Shown here: positions 24,731-34,355 of the stretch, one piece after another | Layout of the letters: the number at the start of each line of letters is the position of its first letter | Numbering within the stretch: the first letter of the stretch is position 1 | NCBI GenBank assembly: GCA_937951875.1 | Contig: CALGAN010000055.1 | Coordinates: forward strand, 1-64,000 | DNA from: an uncultured Alkalilimnicola sp. | GTDB lineage: Bacteria; Pseudomonadota; Gammaproteobacteria; Nitrococcales; AK92 | DNA: 64,000 nucleotides | Direction of reading: 5' to 3' | Notes under the pieces: generated by a model | The model's database searches: none | The model's input: only the letters and a program-made list of their open reading frames with translations | What the model was told of the DNA's origin: nothing | Program-made: the position numbers and the translations under genes

Positions 24731-26323
24731 TCAAACCGCCGCCACGATGCCGTCCGCGCGCGGGTCGCTGGCGCCTTCGATCAGGCCGTTGGGATGGCGC
24801 ACCACCGCGCCGGCGTGGCCCATGGCGTCGCTGAAGGCTTCGTCCAGCACCTCCACCGCATGGCCGGCGGCGCGCAGCCGCGCCACCAGCGCCGGATCGA
24901 AGCGCGATTCCAGCTTCAGGGTGGTGCTCTGCTCGCCCCAGGTGCGGCCGAGCAGCCAGCGCGGCGCGGTCACCGCCTGCTGCAGCGGCTGGCCGAACAG
25001 GCCGTAACGGCTGAACACCGCCGCCTGGGTCTGCGGCTGGCCCTCGCCGCCCATGGTGCCGTAGACCATCACCCGGCCGTCGTCGAAGCGCGCCATGGCC
25101 GGGTTGAGGGTGTGGAAGGGCTTGCGGCCCGGCTTGAGCGCCTGCAGGGCGTCGGCCTGCAGCGAGAAGCTGATGCCGCGGTTCTGCCAGAGCACGCCGG
25201 TGGCCGGCAGCACCACGCCGGCGCCGAACTCCCAGTAGATGCTCTGGATGAAGCTGGCGGCGCGGCCCTCGCGGTCGATGCAGCCCATCCAGATGGTGTC
25301 GCCCGGCAGCGCCGGCTGCGGCCAGGGCAGGGCGCGGTCTCGGTCGATGGCGGCGGCGCGCGCGGCCAGCGCCTCGGCGGTGAGGAACGCGGCCGGGTCC
25401 ACCGTCATGTAGGCCGGATCGGTGCAATAGCGGTCGCGCACCAGAAACGCCTGCTTGGTGGCTTCCACCAGACCGTGGATGTGGTCGAAGCCCTCGGCCT
25501 CGGTCACGCCCAGCCGGTCGAAGATGCCCAGGATCATCAGTGAGGCCATGCCCTGGGTGGGCGGCGGTTGGTTGTAGAGGGTGGCGGCGCGCAGCCGGGT
25601 CGATAGCGGCGGCAGAATCCTGGCCTGGTAGGCCGCCAGATCCTCGCGCGCTAGCGGGCTGCCGATGCGCGCCAGATCCTCGGCCATGGCGGCGGCCAGC
25701 TCGCCGCGGTAGAAGTCGTCCAACCCGGCCCGGGCCAAGTGGGCGAGGGTGTCGGCCAGCCGCGGCTGGCGCAGGATCTCGCCCTCGGCCGGCACCTGCC
25801 CGTCGCGCAGGAAGGTCGCGGCGAAGCCGGGCACGTCCTTGAGTTCCTCCAGCTTCTGCGCGGTCAGTCGCGTTTGGCTCGCGGTTACGGCGACGCCGTC
25901 GCGGGCGTGGCGCTCGGCGTCCGCGAGCAGGCGGGTCAGCGGCAGGCGTCCGCCCCAGCGTTGCGCCACGGCGAGCGCCTGGTGCCAGCCGCCGACCGTG
26001 CCGGCCACGGTGAGCGCCGCCAGCGGTCCGCGCGCAGGAATCGCCTCCAGGCCGCGGGCGCGGTAGAAATCGGCGTCGGCGGCCGCCGCGGCCGGACCGC
26101 AGGCCTCGATGGCCAGCGGCTCGGCGCCGGGCTCGGCCAGCAGCCAGAAGCCGTCACCGCCGATGGCGTTCATGTGCGGGTAGACCACGGCGATGGCCGC
26201 GGCCGCGGCGATCATGGCTTCGGCGGCGTTGCCACCTTCGCGCAGCACGTCGCGGCCAGCCTGGGCCGCCAGATGGTGAGGTGCGACGAACACGCCGCCC
26301 AGGGCGCGCTTGGTATTGAGCAT
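24731..26323 (-). CDS. Gamma-glutamyltransferase-fold Ntn hydrolase (HpxW/oxamate amidohydrolase-like)
   Basis: A 530-residue GGT-family proenzyme without a signal peptide. The processing site and nucleophile are probably Thr343 in LPGDTIWMGCIDREG, followed by SFIQSIYWEFGAGVV, TGVLWQNRGISFSL and NPAMARFDDG. This set resembles the HpxW oxamate amidohydrolase branch more than true glutathione-cleaving GGT, whose nucleophile is followed by His. HpxW releases ammonia from oxamate at the end of urate/oxalurate breakdown. Here the gene is paired with a TauE/SafE exporter under a nitrogen-type promoter. Substrate assignment is inference. Confidence 0.8.
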   Translation of the reverse strand: MLNTKRALGGVFVAPHHLAAQAGRDVLREGGNAAEAMIAAAAAIAVVYPHMNAIGGDGFWLLAEPGAEPLAIEACGPAAAAADADFYRARGLEAIPARGPLAALTVAGTVGGWHQALAVAQRWGGRLPLTRLLADAERHARDGVAVTASQTRLTAQKLEELKDVPGFAATFLRDGQVPAEGEILRQPRLADTLAHLARAGLDDFYRGELAAAMAEDLARIGSPLAREDLAAYQARILPPLSTRLRAATLYNQPPPTQGMASLMILGIFDRLGVTEAEGFDHIHGLVEATKQAFLVRDRYCTDPAYMTVDPAAFLTAEALAARAAAIDRDRALPWPQPALPGDTIWMGCIDREGRAASFIQSIYWEFGAGVVLPATGVLWQNRGISFSLQADALQALKPGRKPFHTLNPAMARFDDGRVMVYGTMGGEGQPQTQAAVFSRYGLFGQPLQQAVTAPRWLLGRTWGEQSTTLKLESRFDPALVARLRAAGHAVEVLDEAFSDAMGHAGAVVRHPNGLIEGASDPRADGIVAAV

Positions 26324-26336
26324 GATTCTCTTCCTT

Positions 26337-27173
26337 CTAGCCGAGCAGGCCGTAGAGCATTCGCAGCGAGGTGAGGAACAGGAACAGCGCGAACGCCTGG
26401 CGCAGCCGGTCGGCGTTGATCGCGTGCGCCAGCCGCGCGCCGCGCGGCGCCATCACCATGGTCATGGGCACGATCAGGGCGAAGCCGATCAGGTTGACGT
26501 AGCCCAGGGTCAGCGGCGGCCGCCCCGGTGTGTCCATGCCGTGCAGCAGGAAGCCGAGCGCGCCCGGTACGCTGATCAGCAGGCCGATGGCGGAGGCGGT
26601 GCCCACCGCCCGGTGCATGGGATAGTTGAAGGCGGCCAGGATGGGCACGCTCAGCGTGCCGCCGCCGATGCCCATCAGCGTGGAGAAGCCGCCGATGAAC
26701 GCGCCGATCAGATCGCGCACCGGCCGGACGGGCAGCTGGTCGGCGAGGGTCAGGCCGTTGCGGCGGAACGCCATGTTGGCCGCCACCAGCAGCGCGATGA
26801 CGGCGAAGATCGCGGTCAGGGTGGTGCCGCGCAGGTAGCCGCTGAGCCAGGTGCCGATCAGCACGCCGACCAGCAGCGCCGGGCCGAGGGCGCGCAGTAG
26901 TTCCCGGTCCAGGCTGCCCTTGGCGGCATGCGCCCGCGCCGAGATGATCGATGTGGGGATGATGGTGGCCAGCGAGGTGCCCACCGCCACGTGCATCTTC
27001 ACCGCCTCGTCCACCCCCAGCAGGGTGAACAGATGGTAGAGCACGGGCACGATGACGATGCCGCCGCCCACACCGAGCAGACCCGCCAGCAACCCCGCCA
27101 CCAGACCCGTGACCATGAGCGCGGCGACCAGTCCGATCAGCCAGGCGATGCTGTGTTGTTCTAGGAATTCCAA
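26337..27173 (-). CDS. TauE/SafE family membrane transporter
   Basis: A 278-residue protein with about eight membrane segments and the duplicated family motif: GLLAGLLGVGGGIVIVPVLY in the N-terminal half and FIGGFSTLMGIGGGTLSVPI in the C-terminal half. The start codon is TTG at 27173, behind AAGGTGA. Family members move sulfite, sulfoacetate or other organic anions. As the promoter-proximal partner of the HpxW-like gene it may export or import a small organic anion such as an oxamate- or oxalate-like product. That role is inference. Confidence 0.85.
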   Translation of the reverse strand: MEFLEQHSIAWLIGLVAALMVTGLVAGLLAGLLGVGGGIVIVPVLYHLFTLLGVDEAVKMHVAVGTSLATIIPTSIISARAHAAKGSLDRELLRALGPALLVGVLIGTWLSGYLRGTTLTAIFAVIALLVAANMAFRRNGLTLADQLPVRPVRDLIGAFIGGFSTLMGIGGGTLSVPILAAFNYPMHRAVGTASAIGLLISVPGALGFLLHGMDTPGRPPLTLGYVNLIGFALIVPMTMVMAPRGARLAHAINADRLRQAFALFLFLTSLRMLYGLLG

Positions 27174-27388
27174 TGTCGTGTCACCTTACAAGGAAGCCAT
27201 GCGTCGAGGTCGGGAAGGGCGCGAACATCGCCGCCAGGGCCAGTAGCTGAATGTAGATGAACGGCGCCAGCCATGAGTGCGCACCTCCGATGGCGCGGTT
27301 CCCCGAGAAACGATGACCGGCCTGGCGGGGCGGGAGTGGCGGAGTGCGCACGCTCCCGCCTCGGAGGCGGACGGTCGATCGCTAGTTC

Positions 27389-27404
27389 AGCAAGTTGTGT
27401 GCCA
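27389..27404 (-). promoter_or_regulatory. Sigma-54 promoter of the TauE/HpxW-like pair
   Basis: On the minus strand this reads TGGCACACAACTTGCT, one mismatch from TGGCACG-N4-TTGCW, with exact GG-N10-GC spacing. The predicted start is near 27378, leaving a leader of about 205 nt before the TauE start codon. Confidence 0.75.
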
Positions 27405-27420
27405 TTTTTGTATACAAAAA
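27405..27420. promoter_or_regulatory. Perfect 16-bp GTATAC palindrome abutting the -24 element
   Basis: TTTTTGTATACAAAAA is its own reverse complement and ends one base from the -24 box of the sigma-54 promoter. It is the most symmetrical member of the GTATAC series in the island, the form expected of a GntR-family dimer site. Confidence 0.65.
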
Positions 27421-27487
27421 TAAGTTTATGAATTATCGGGGGAATGCGAGCGGGCGCGGCGGGCGGCGCCAAATGAGGGCGGGCGCT

Positions 27488-27504
27488 TGCGCCAAGATGG
27501 CGCA
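27488..27504. promoter_or_regulatory. NtrC-like dyad (GCGCC variant)
   Basis: TGCGCCAAGATGGCGCA is a perfect inverted repeat with the NtrC half-site spacing but with GCGCC for GCACC. Its centre is about 118 bp upstream of the predicted sigma-54 start. A CTTTGGCGCAG half-site follows near 27525-27535, in the same order as at 24422-24457. Confidence 0.5.
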
Positions 27505-27575
27505 CGGTGGGCGCCGGACGGCCCGCTTTGGCGCAGAGGGGCCGCCCGGCGGACGAGACTGAACGGCGCTCGTTC

Positions 27576-28457
27576 CTAGCGCGCCGCCGCGGCTAGCCGC
27601 TGCCGGCCCGCCCAATCGCGCGCGAACTGCCAGGCCACCCGGCCGCTGCGCGAACCGCGCCCGAGCGCGTAGCGCAGCGCCTCGGCCCGCACCGCCTCCT
27701 CGTCGTCGACGGCTATGCCCAGCTTCTGCAGCCAGCCGAACACGATCCGCAGGTACTCTTCCTGATCGAACGGGTAGAACGACACCCACAGGCCGAAGCG
27801 CTCGGACAGCGAGATCTTCTCCTCCACCGCCTCGCCGGGGTGGATCTCGCCGTCGACGTTGCGCGCCTGGTCGTTCTCGGTGAAATACTCCGGCAGCAGG
27901 TGGCGGCGGTTGGAGGTGGCGTAGATCAGGATGTTGTCCGGCGGCGCCGCCACCGAGCCGTCCAGCGCGGCCTTGAGCGCCTTGTAGGACGGGTCGCCCG
28001 CCTCGAAGGACAGGTCGTCGCAGAACAGGATGAAGCGCTCCGGGCGGCCGTACAGCAGCTCGACCAGCTCCGGCAGATCGGTGAGATCCTGCTTGTCGAT
28101 CTCCACCAGCCGCAGTCCTTGGTCGCCGTACTCGGTGAGCATGGCCTTGACCAGCGAGGACTTGCCGGTGCCGCGCGAGCCCCACAGCAATACGTTGTTG
28201 GCCGGCAGGCCCTGCACGAACTGGCGGGTGTTGCGGTCGATCAACTCTTTCTGCCGATCGATGTTGCGCAGGTCGGCCAGCCGCAGGCCGTGCGGATGCG
28301 GCACCGGCTGCAGGTAGCCGCGGCCGCCGCGCTTGAGCCAGCGATACGCGCGCGCCGACCAGTCGGGCGCGGCGGTGGCGGGCGGCAGCAGGGTCTCGAG
28401 ACGATCGATCAGACGTTCGGCACGGTCGAACAATTGAGATAGGCGGTCGGAATCCAT
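27576..28457 (-). CDS. DUF815 family AAA+ ATPase
   Basis: A 293-residue ATPase of the DUF815 family. Walker A is LLWGSRGTGKSSLVKA, Walker B ILFCDDLSFE, and the sensor region is ILIYATSNRRHLLPE. The family's NIDRQKELIDRNTRQF block precedes the ATPase core and EEYLRIVFGWL lies near the end. The start at MDSDRLSQ is preferred over a longer reading that reaches into the intergenic region. Its role is unknown; the gene is common in proteobacteria and not clearly part of the upstream island. Confidence 0.85.
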   Translation of the reverse strand: MDSDRLSQLFDRAERLIDRLETLLPPATAAPDWSARAYRWLKRGGRGYLQPVPHPHGLRLADLRNIDRQKELIDRNTRQFVQGLPANNVLLWGSRGTGKSSLVKAMLTEYGDQGLRLVEIDKQDLTDLPELVELLYGRPERFILFCDDLSFEAGDPSYKALKAALDGSVAAPPDNILIYATSNRRHLLPEYFTENDQARNVDGEIHPGEAVEEKISLSERFGLWVSFYPFDQEEYLRIVFGWLQKLGIAVDDEEAVRAEALRYALGRGSRSGRVAWQFARDWAGRQRLAAAAR

Positions 28458-28524
28458 GGAGGCACCTCGCAAAGCCAGCGCGGATGTTAGCAAACCGGCG
28501 CCACCGCGCGGGGAGGGCTAGGGC

Positions 28525-28833
28525 GTGAAAAGGCTGTACCGCTGCTACGACCCGGCGCTGATCGGGCATCTGCAGCAGGTGCTCGAACAGCACGGCTTCG
28601 TCTGCTTCGTCAAGAACGCCTATCTCGGCGGCGCCAGCGGCGAGCTGCCGCCGAGCGAGTGCTGGCCGGAGCTGTGGGTGGAGGACGACGCCGACTTCGA
28701 GCGCGCGCGGGCCATCCTGGAAGGCGTGCTGATCGACGACGCCGACGGCGAGCCATGGCGCTGCCCGCGCTGCGGCGAGTGGAGCGAGCCGCAGTTCGCC
28801 CAGTGCTGGCGCTGCGGCGGGCCGGCGCCCTGA
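28525..28833 (+). CDS. DUF2007-like small protein with zinc ribbon
   Basis: A 102-residue protein. Residues 1 to about 70 resemble the DUF2007 putative signal-transducing fold (MKRLYRCYDPALIGHLQQVL, then ELWVEDDADFERARAIL). The C-terminus carries two CxxC knuckles, WRCPRCGEW and CWRCGG, expected to bind zinc. Translation starts at GTG behind a GGGAGGG site. It lies between the divergent DUF815 gene and yheS. Function unknown. Confidence 0.75.
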   Translation: MKRLYRCYDPALIGHLQQVLEQHGFVCFVKNAYLGGASGELPPSECWPELWVEDDADFERARAILEGVLIDDADGEPWRCPRCGEWSEPQFAQCWRCGGPAP

Positions 28834-28890
28834 GAAAAGCCTCGCCTTCGCGCTTTGATCGGGCCGGCTGGGCCAGTAGACTTGCCGGCC

Positions 28891-30798
<1,908 letters not shown>

Positions 30799-30842
30799 CG
30801 GGCCGCGCCGCTCCTGAGGCCGCGAGCCGGCGAGGAAACCGC

Positions 30843-31502
30843 ATGACGATCCTGAAGCACCTGTTCGACAACAACCGCGCCTGGTCGCGGCGCATCACCG
30901 AGCAAGATCCGCACTTTTTCGAGACGCTGTCCAAGCAGCAAGCGCCCGAATACCTGTGGATAGGCTGCTCCGACTCGCGGGTGCCGGCCAACGAGATCGT
31001 CGGCCTGCTGCCGGGGGAGCTGTTCGTGCACCGCAATGTCGCCAACGTGGTGGTGCACAGCGACATGAACTGCATGGCGGTGCTGCAGTACGCCGTGGAG
31101 GTGCTCCAAGTGAAGCACATCATGGTGGTCGGGCATTACGGCTGCGGCGGCGTGCGCACGGCGCTGCAGCACCAGCAGCTAGGGCTGATCGACCACTGGT
31201 TGCGCCATATCAAGGACGTCTACTGCAAGCACCAGCACGAGCTGCAGGCGATCGACAGCTTCGAGGCCCAGGTCGACCGCCTGTGCGAGCTCAACGTGGT
31301 GGAGCAGGTCTACCACGTCTGCCACAGCACCATCGTGCAGAACGCCTGGGCGCGGGGCCAGCCGCTGGCGGTCCACGGCTGGGTGTACGGCCTGCAGGAC
31401 GGACATCTGCGCGACCTGGGCACCAGCTTCTCCGGCCCCGATCAACTGAACGCCATCTACCGCCCCGAGGGCGCGTACTCCCCGCTGGCCGGCCGCCGTT
31501 GA
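30843..31502 (+). CDS. can: Beta-class carbonic anhydrase
   Basis: A 219-residue beta-carbonic anhydrase that interconverts CO2 and bicarbonate. Zinc ligands are Cys42, His98 and Cys101 (WIGCSDSRVPAN and VVGHYGCGGVRT), with the catalytic Asp44-Arg46 dyad present. GAGGAAA lies 4 bases before the ATG. The motif order and length match E. coli Can. A group 3-like hydrogenase homologue follows 191 bases later, but no shared operon is evident. Confidence 0.93.
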   Translation: MTILKHLFDNNRAWSRRITEQDPHFFETLSKQQAPEYLWIGCSDSRVPANEIVGLLPGELFVHRNVANVVVHSDMNCMAVLQYAVEVLQVKHIMVVGHYGCGGVRTALQHQQLGLIDHWLRHIKDVYCKHQHELQAIDSFEAQVDRLCELNVVEQVYHVCHSTIVQNAWARGQPLAVHGWVYGLQDGHLRDLGTSFSGPDQLNAIYRPEGAYSPLAGRR

Positions 31503-31693
31503 GCGCCGGCCCCGCCCGCGGCCGCTCCCTTGATGTGTGTCAAGGGCGTCTGGCGCCAGCCGCGCGACACTCCGGCCACAGATCGCTCCCGCGCGTGGAG
31601 CGTACCGTTGTAAGAATATAAGCCGGGAATCGTAATCTCGCGGCGAACGGCGGCGACCGTTTCACGGCTGGAGGGGGCAGGAGAATCAAGGCC

Positions 31694-32908
31694 ATGCAGG
31701 ATCGGCCGGCAGTGCAGCAGGGCGGCATCATCTACCTCGCCCGCAGGCACGGCGAGGCGCTGGCGTTGTCGCTGGGGCTGCCGGAGCCGGAGGCGGACGC
31801 GGAACAGCGGCTGCGCGGCAGCGCTATGAACGAGGTGCCGGCCTTGCTCGGCGGGCTCACCGCCTGGGCGCGGGTGCCGGCGGCGATCAGCGCCTGTCGC
31901 GCCCTGGAGGATGTCTGCGGCGTCGAACTCGACGCCGAACTCGCCGCGCTGCGGCGACTGCTGCTGTGCGCCGACTGGATCCGCTGCCACAGCCGTCACA
32001 TCTATATGTTCAACGCCGTGTGCCTGATGGGGTATCCCAGCCTGGCGGCGATGGCGCGCGACTACCCGCAGGTGGTGGCCAGGGCGCGGCGGCTGAGCCG
32101 GCTCGGCGGCCAGTTACTGCGGGTGGTGGCGGGGCGCAGCGGCCGCGCCACCACCGTGCGGGTCGGCGGCTTCGCCCGGCTGCCGGAGCCGGCGGTGCTG
32201 CGGGCGCTGGAGCCGGAGCTGGAATGGGCGCTGCAGGCCGCCCAGGACACCATCGCGCTGATCTCCCGCATTCCTTTCCCGCGTTTCGAGCGCGACTATC
32301 GCTTCCTGGCGCTCGACATCGCCGACCGCGACGCCGATCTGGGGCTGCTGATCGACGGCGTGCCGCGGCCGCTGGCCGATCTGAAAGCGGTGTTGGAGGC
32401 CGGCGGCTGCCATGTGGGGCCGCTGGCGCGTTACGCCCTGCTGCGGTCGCGGCTGCCGCAGTGGTCCGAGGCGGTCGCCGCCACCCGGCTCGGTGCCGAT
32501 TGCCGCAACCCGTTCAAGGCGGTGACGGTGCGCGCCGGCGAGCTGTATCGGGCGGTGACGGAGGCGCTGGCCATCGTGCGCGAGTACCGCGCGCCGCGGC
32601 GGCCGGCGGTGCCGGTGCAGCCGCGTGCCGGCTGGGGCTGGGGCGCCGCCGAGGGGGCCCAGGGCTTGTGGGCGCAGGCCATCGAGCTGACGGCGGACGG
32701 CACGGTGCGGCAGGCGCGCCTGCTTTCCCCCAACCGCATCAACCGCGGCGTCATGGAGCGCGATCTGCTCGATTATCTGCGGCTGCGCGAGCGTCCCCAG
32801 CTCCATGACCACTTGCTGCTGAAGGAAGCTGGGCAGCTGCTCGGCAATTACGACCCGGGGCTGTTCCAGCGCTTACAATTGGTCGAACTCGAAACCAGCG
32901 AACACTGA
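31694..32908 (+). CDS. [NiFe]-hydrogenase large-subunit homologue lacking the metal-binding cysteines
   Basis: A 404-residue protein whose middle and C-terminal parts follow group 3/4 [NiFe]-hydrogenase large subunits: SACRALEDVCGVEL (about 66-79), LLLCADWIRCHSRHIYMF (89-106), TTVRVGGFARLP (153-164), GWGWGAAEGAQGL (313-325) and SPNRINRGVMERDLLDYL (345-362). The N-terminal L1 CxxC motif is absent, with ARVPAAIS in its place, and the C-terminal L2 motif DPCxxC reads DPGLFQ (387-392). No Ni-Fe site can form. No small subunit or Hyp maturation genes are nearby. It may be a structural or assembly protein (compare HupK/HoxV or NuoD) or a new family. The start at 31694 is tentative, as only a weak AAGG site precedes it. 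Confidence 0.7.
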   Translation: MQDRPAVQQGGIIYLARRHGEALALSLGLPEPEADAEQRLRGSAMNEVPALLGGLTAWARVPAAISACRALEDVCGVELDAELAALRRLLLCADWIRCHSRHIYMFNAVCLMGYPSLAAMARDYPQVVARARRLSRLGGQLLRVVAGRSGRATTVRVGGFARLPEPAVLRALEPELEWALQAAQDTIALISRIPFPRFERDYRFLALDIADRDADLGLLIDGVPRPLADLKAVLEAGGCHVGPLARYALLRSRLPQWSEAVAATRLGADCRNPFKAVTVRAGELYRAVTEALAIVREYRAPRRPAVPVQPRAGWGWGAAEGAQGLWAQAIELTADGTVRQARLLSPNRINRGVMERDLLDYLRLRERPQLHDHLLLKEAGQLLGNYDPGLFQRLQLVELETSEH

Positions 32909-32953
32909 CCCCCCGCCGGACACTCGCCGGCGGCCAAACCGGAACCCGCCGCG

Positions 32954-33283
<330 letters not shown>

Positions 33284-33294
33284 GGGAGACAGCG

Positions 33295-33846
33295 ATGCGC
33301 CCACTCTGCCTGTTGGCCCTGGCGCTCACCACGCTCGCCGGGTGCGCCAGCAACCTGCCCGCGCCGATCCGCGAGGCACCGAAGGACGCCCCAGCCCTCA
33401 GCGAAGTCCGCCGGGCGCCGCAGGACTTCATCGGCCGCCAGGTCCGTTGGGGCGGCACCATCGCCGGCACCGACAACCGCGCCGAGGAAACCTGCTTCGA
33501 AGTGGTCGAGCGGACGCTGCAGAGCAACGGCCGCCCGATCGAGGAGGACCGCAGCGGCGGCCGCTTCATCGCCTGCGTGCCCGGCTTTCTCGACCCGGCC
33601 ATCTACGCCAGCGGCCGCCTGCTGACCGTCAGCGGCACGATCGCCGCCACCGAGACCCGCAAGGTCGGCGAGTATCCGTACAGCTATCCCGTGGTGCGGG
33701 TCGACACCCATTTCCTGTGGGAGCCCGAGCCGCCCGCGCCGCGCTACGTGGACGACCCGTTCTGGTACGATCCGTGGCCCGGCTATTATCCCTATTACCC
33801 CTACCACCCCTGGTACGGGCCGCGACCGTACCGGTGGTATCGATGA
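33295..33846 (+). CDS. Slp-family outer-membrane lipoprotein with aromatic-rich tail
   Basis: A 183-residue lipoprotein. The lipobox is LAGC in LALALTTLAGCASN. The Slp core follows, with VRRAPQDFIGRQVRWGGTIAG, then SGRLLTVSGTIAATETRKVGEYPYSYPVV. After this come about 31 residues made mainly of Tyr, Pro, Trp and Arg (positions about 153-183), which the second Slp lacks. The ATG at 33295 follows a GAGGGAG site. Slp proteins are stress- or starvation-induced outer-membrane lipoproteins of unclear role. It overlaps the second Slp gene (ATGA). Confidence 0.85.
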   Translation: MRPLCLLALALTTLAGCASNLPAPIREAPKDAPALSEVRRAPQDFIGRQVRWGGTIAGTDNRAEETCFEVVERTLQSNGRPIEEDRSGGRFIACVPGFLDPAIYASGRLLTVSGTIAATETRKVGEYPYSYPVVRVDTHFLWEPEPPAPRYVDDPFWYDPWPGYYPYYPYHPWYGPRPYRWYR

Positions 33847-34355
33847 TCGGCAGGTCCATGCGAAAGCTACTCATCGCCTTGGCGCTGGCGGGGCTGGCGG
33901 CGGGCTGCGCCGGCCAGCAGCCGCGTTTCGACACCGCTGACACGAACCTCGCGCTCACGCCCCAGCAGGCGGCGGCGCAGGCGTCCGCCGTCGGGCGGCG
34001 GGTGCTGTGGGGCGGCACCATCGTCAACGCCAGCAACCTGACCGATCGGACCCAGCTCGAAGTGCTGGCCTATCCGCTGGACGAAGACCAGCGGCCGCGT
34101 ACCGATCTCAGTCCGATCGGCCGCTTCCTGGCGGTGCGCGATGGCTATCTGGAGACCGCCGATTACGCGCCCGGGCGCCAGGTGACCGTGGCCGGCACGG
34201 TCGAAGGCACCAGCCGCGGCCAGGTCGGCCAGGCCGATTACACCTATCCGCTGCTGCGGGTCGACGACATTCAGCTCTGGCCGCGCGAGCCGCGCTACCG
34301 CAGCGGTGTGCAGCCGCGGTTCGGCGTGGGCATCGGCATCAGCATTGGCCGCTAG
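33843..34355 (+). CDS. Slp-family outer-membrane lipoprotein (second copy)
   Basis: A 170-residue lipoprotein, paralogous to the preceding one. The lipobox is LAAGC in LLIALALAGLAAGCAGQ, then SAVGRRVLWGGTIVNASNLTDRTQLEVLAYPL and GRQVTVAGTVEGTSRGQVGQADYTYPLLRVDDIQLW. The ATG at 33843 overlaps the upstream stop codon; a second ATG five codons later (33858) begins the signal peptide proper and could also be used. It ends in a Gly- and Ile-rich tail. It converges with the HAF-repeat gene, overlapping its end by 4 bp. Confidence 0.82.
   Translation: MIGRSMRKLLIALALAGLAAGCAGQQPRFDTADTNLALTPQQAAAQASAVGRRVLWGGTIVNASNLTDRTQLEVLAYPLDEDQRPRTDLSPIGRFLAVRDGYLETADYAPGRQVTVAGTVEGTSRGQVGQADYTYPLLRVDDIQLWPREPRYRSGVQPRFGVGIGISIGR

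Larger units (their letters stand above)
27174..27575. other. Control region of the TauE/HpxW-like pair
   Basis: About 400 bases lie between the TTG of the TauE gene and the DUF815 gene, which ends at 27576. No gene is seen. The region holds a sigma-54 element (27389-27404), an adjoining 16-bp GTATAC palindrome (27405-27420), an A/T-rich GTTTATGAATT box (27424-27434) also present at 24363-24373, and an NtrC-like dyad (27488-27504). Confidence 0.6.
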
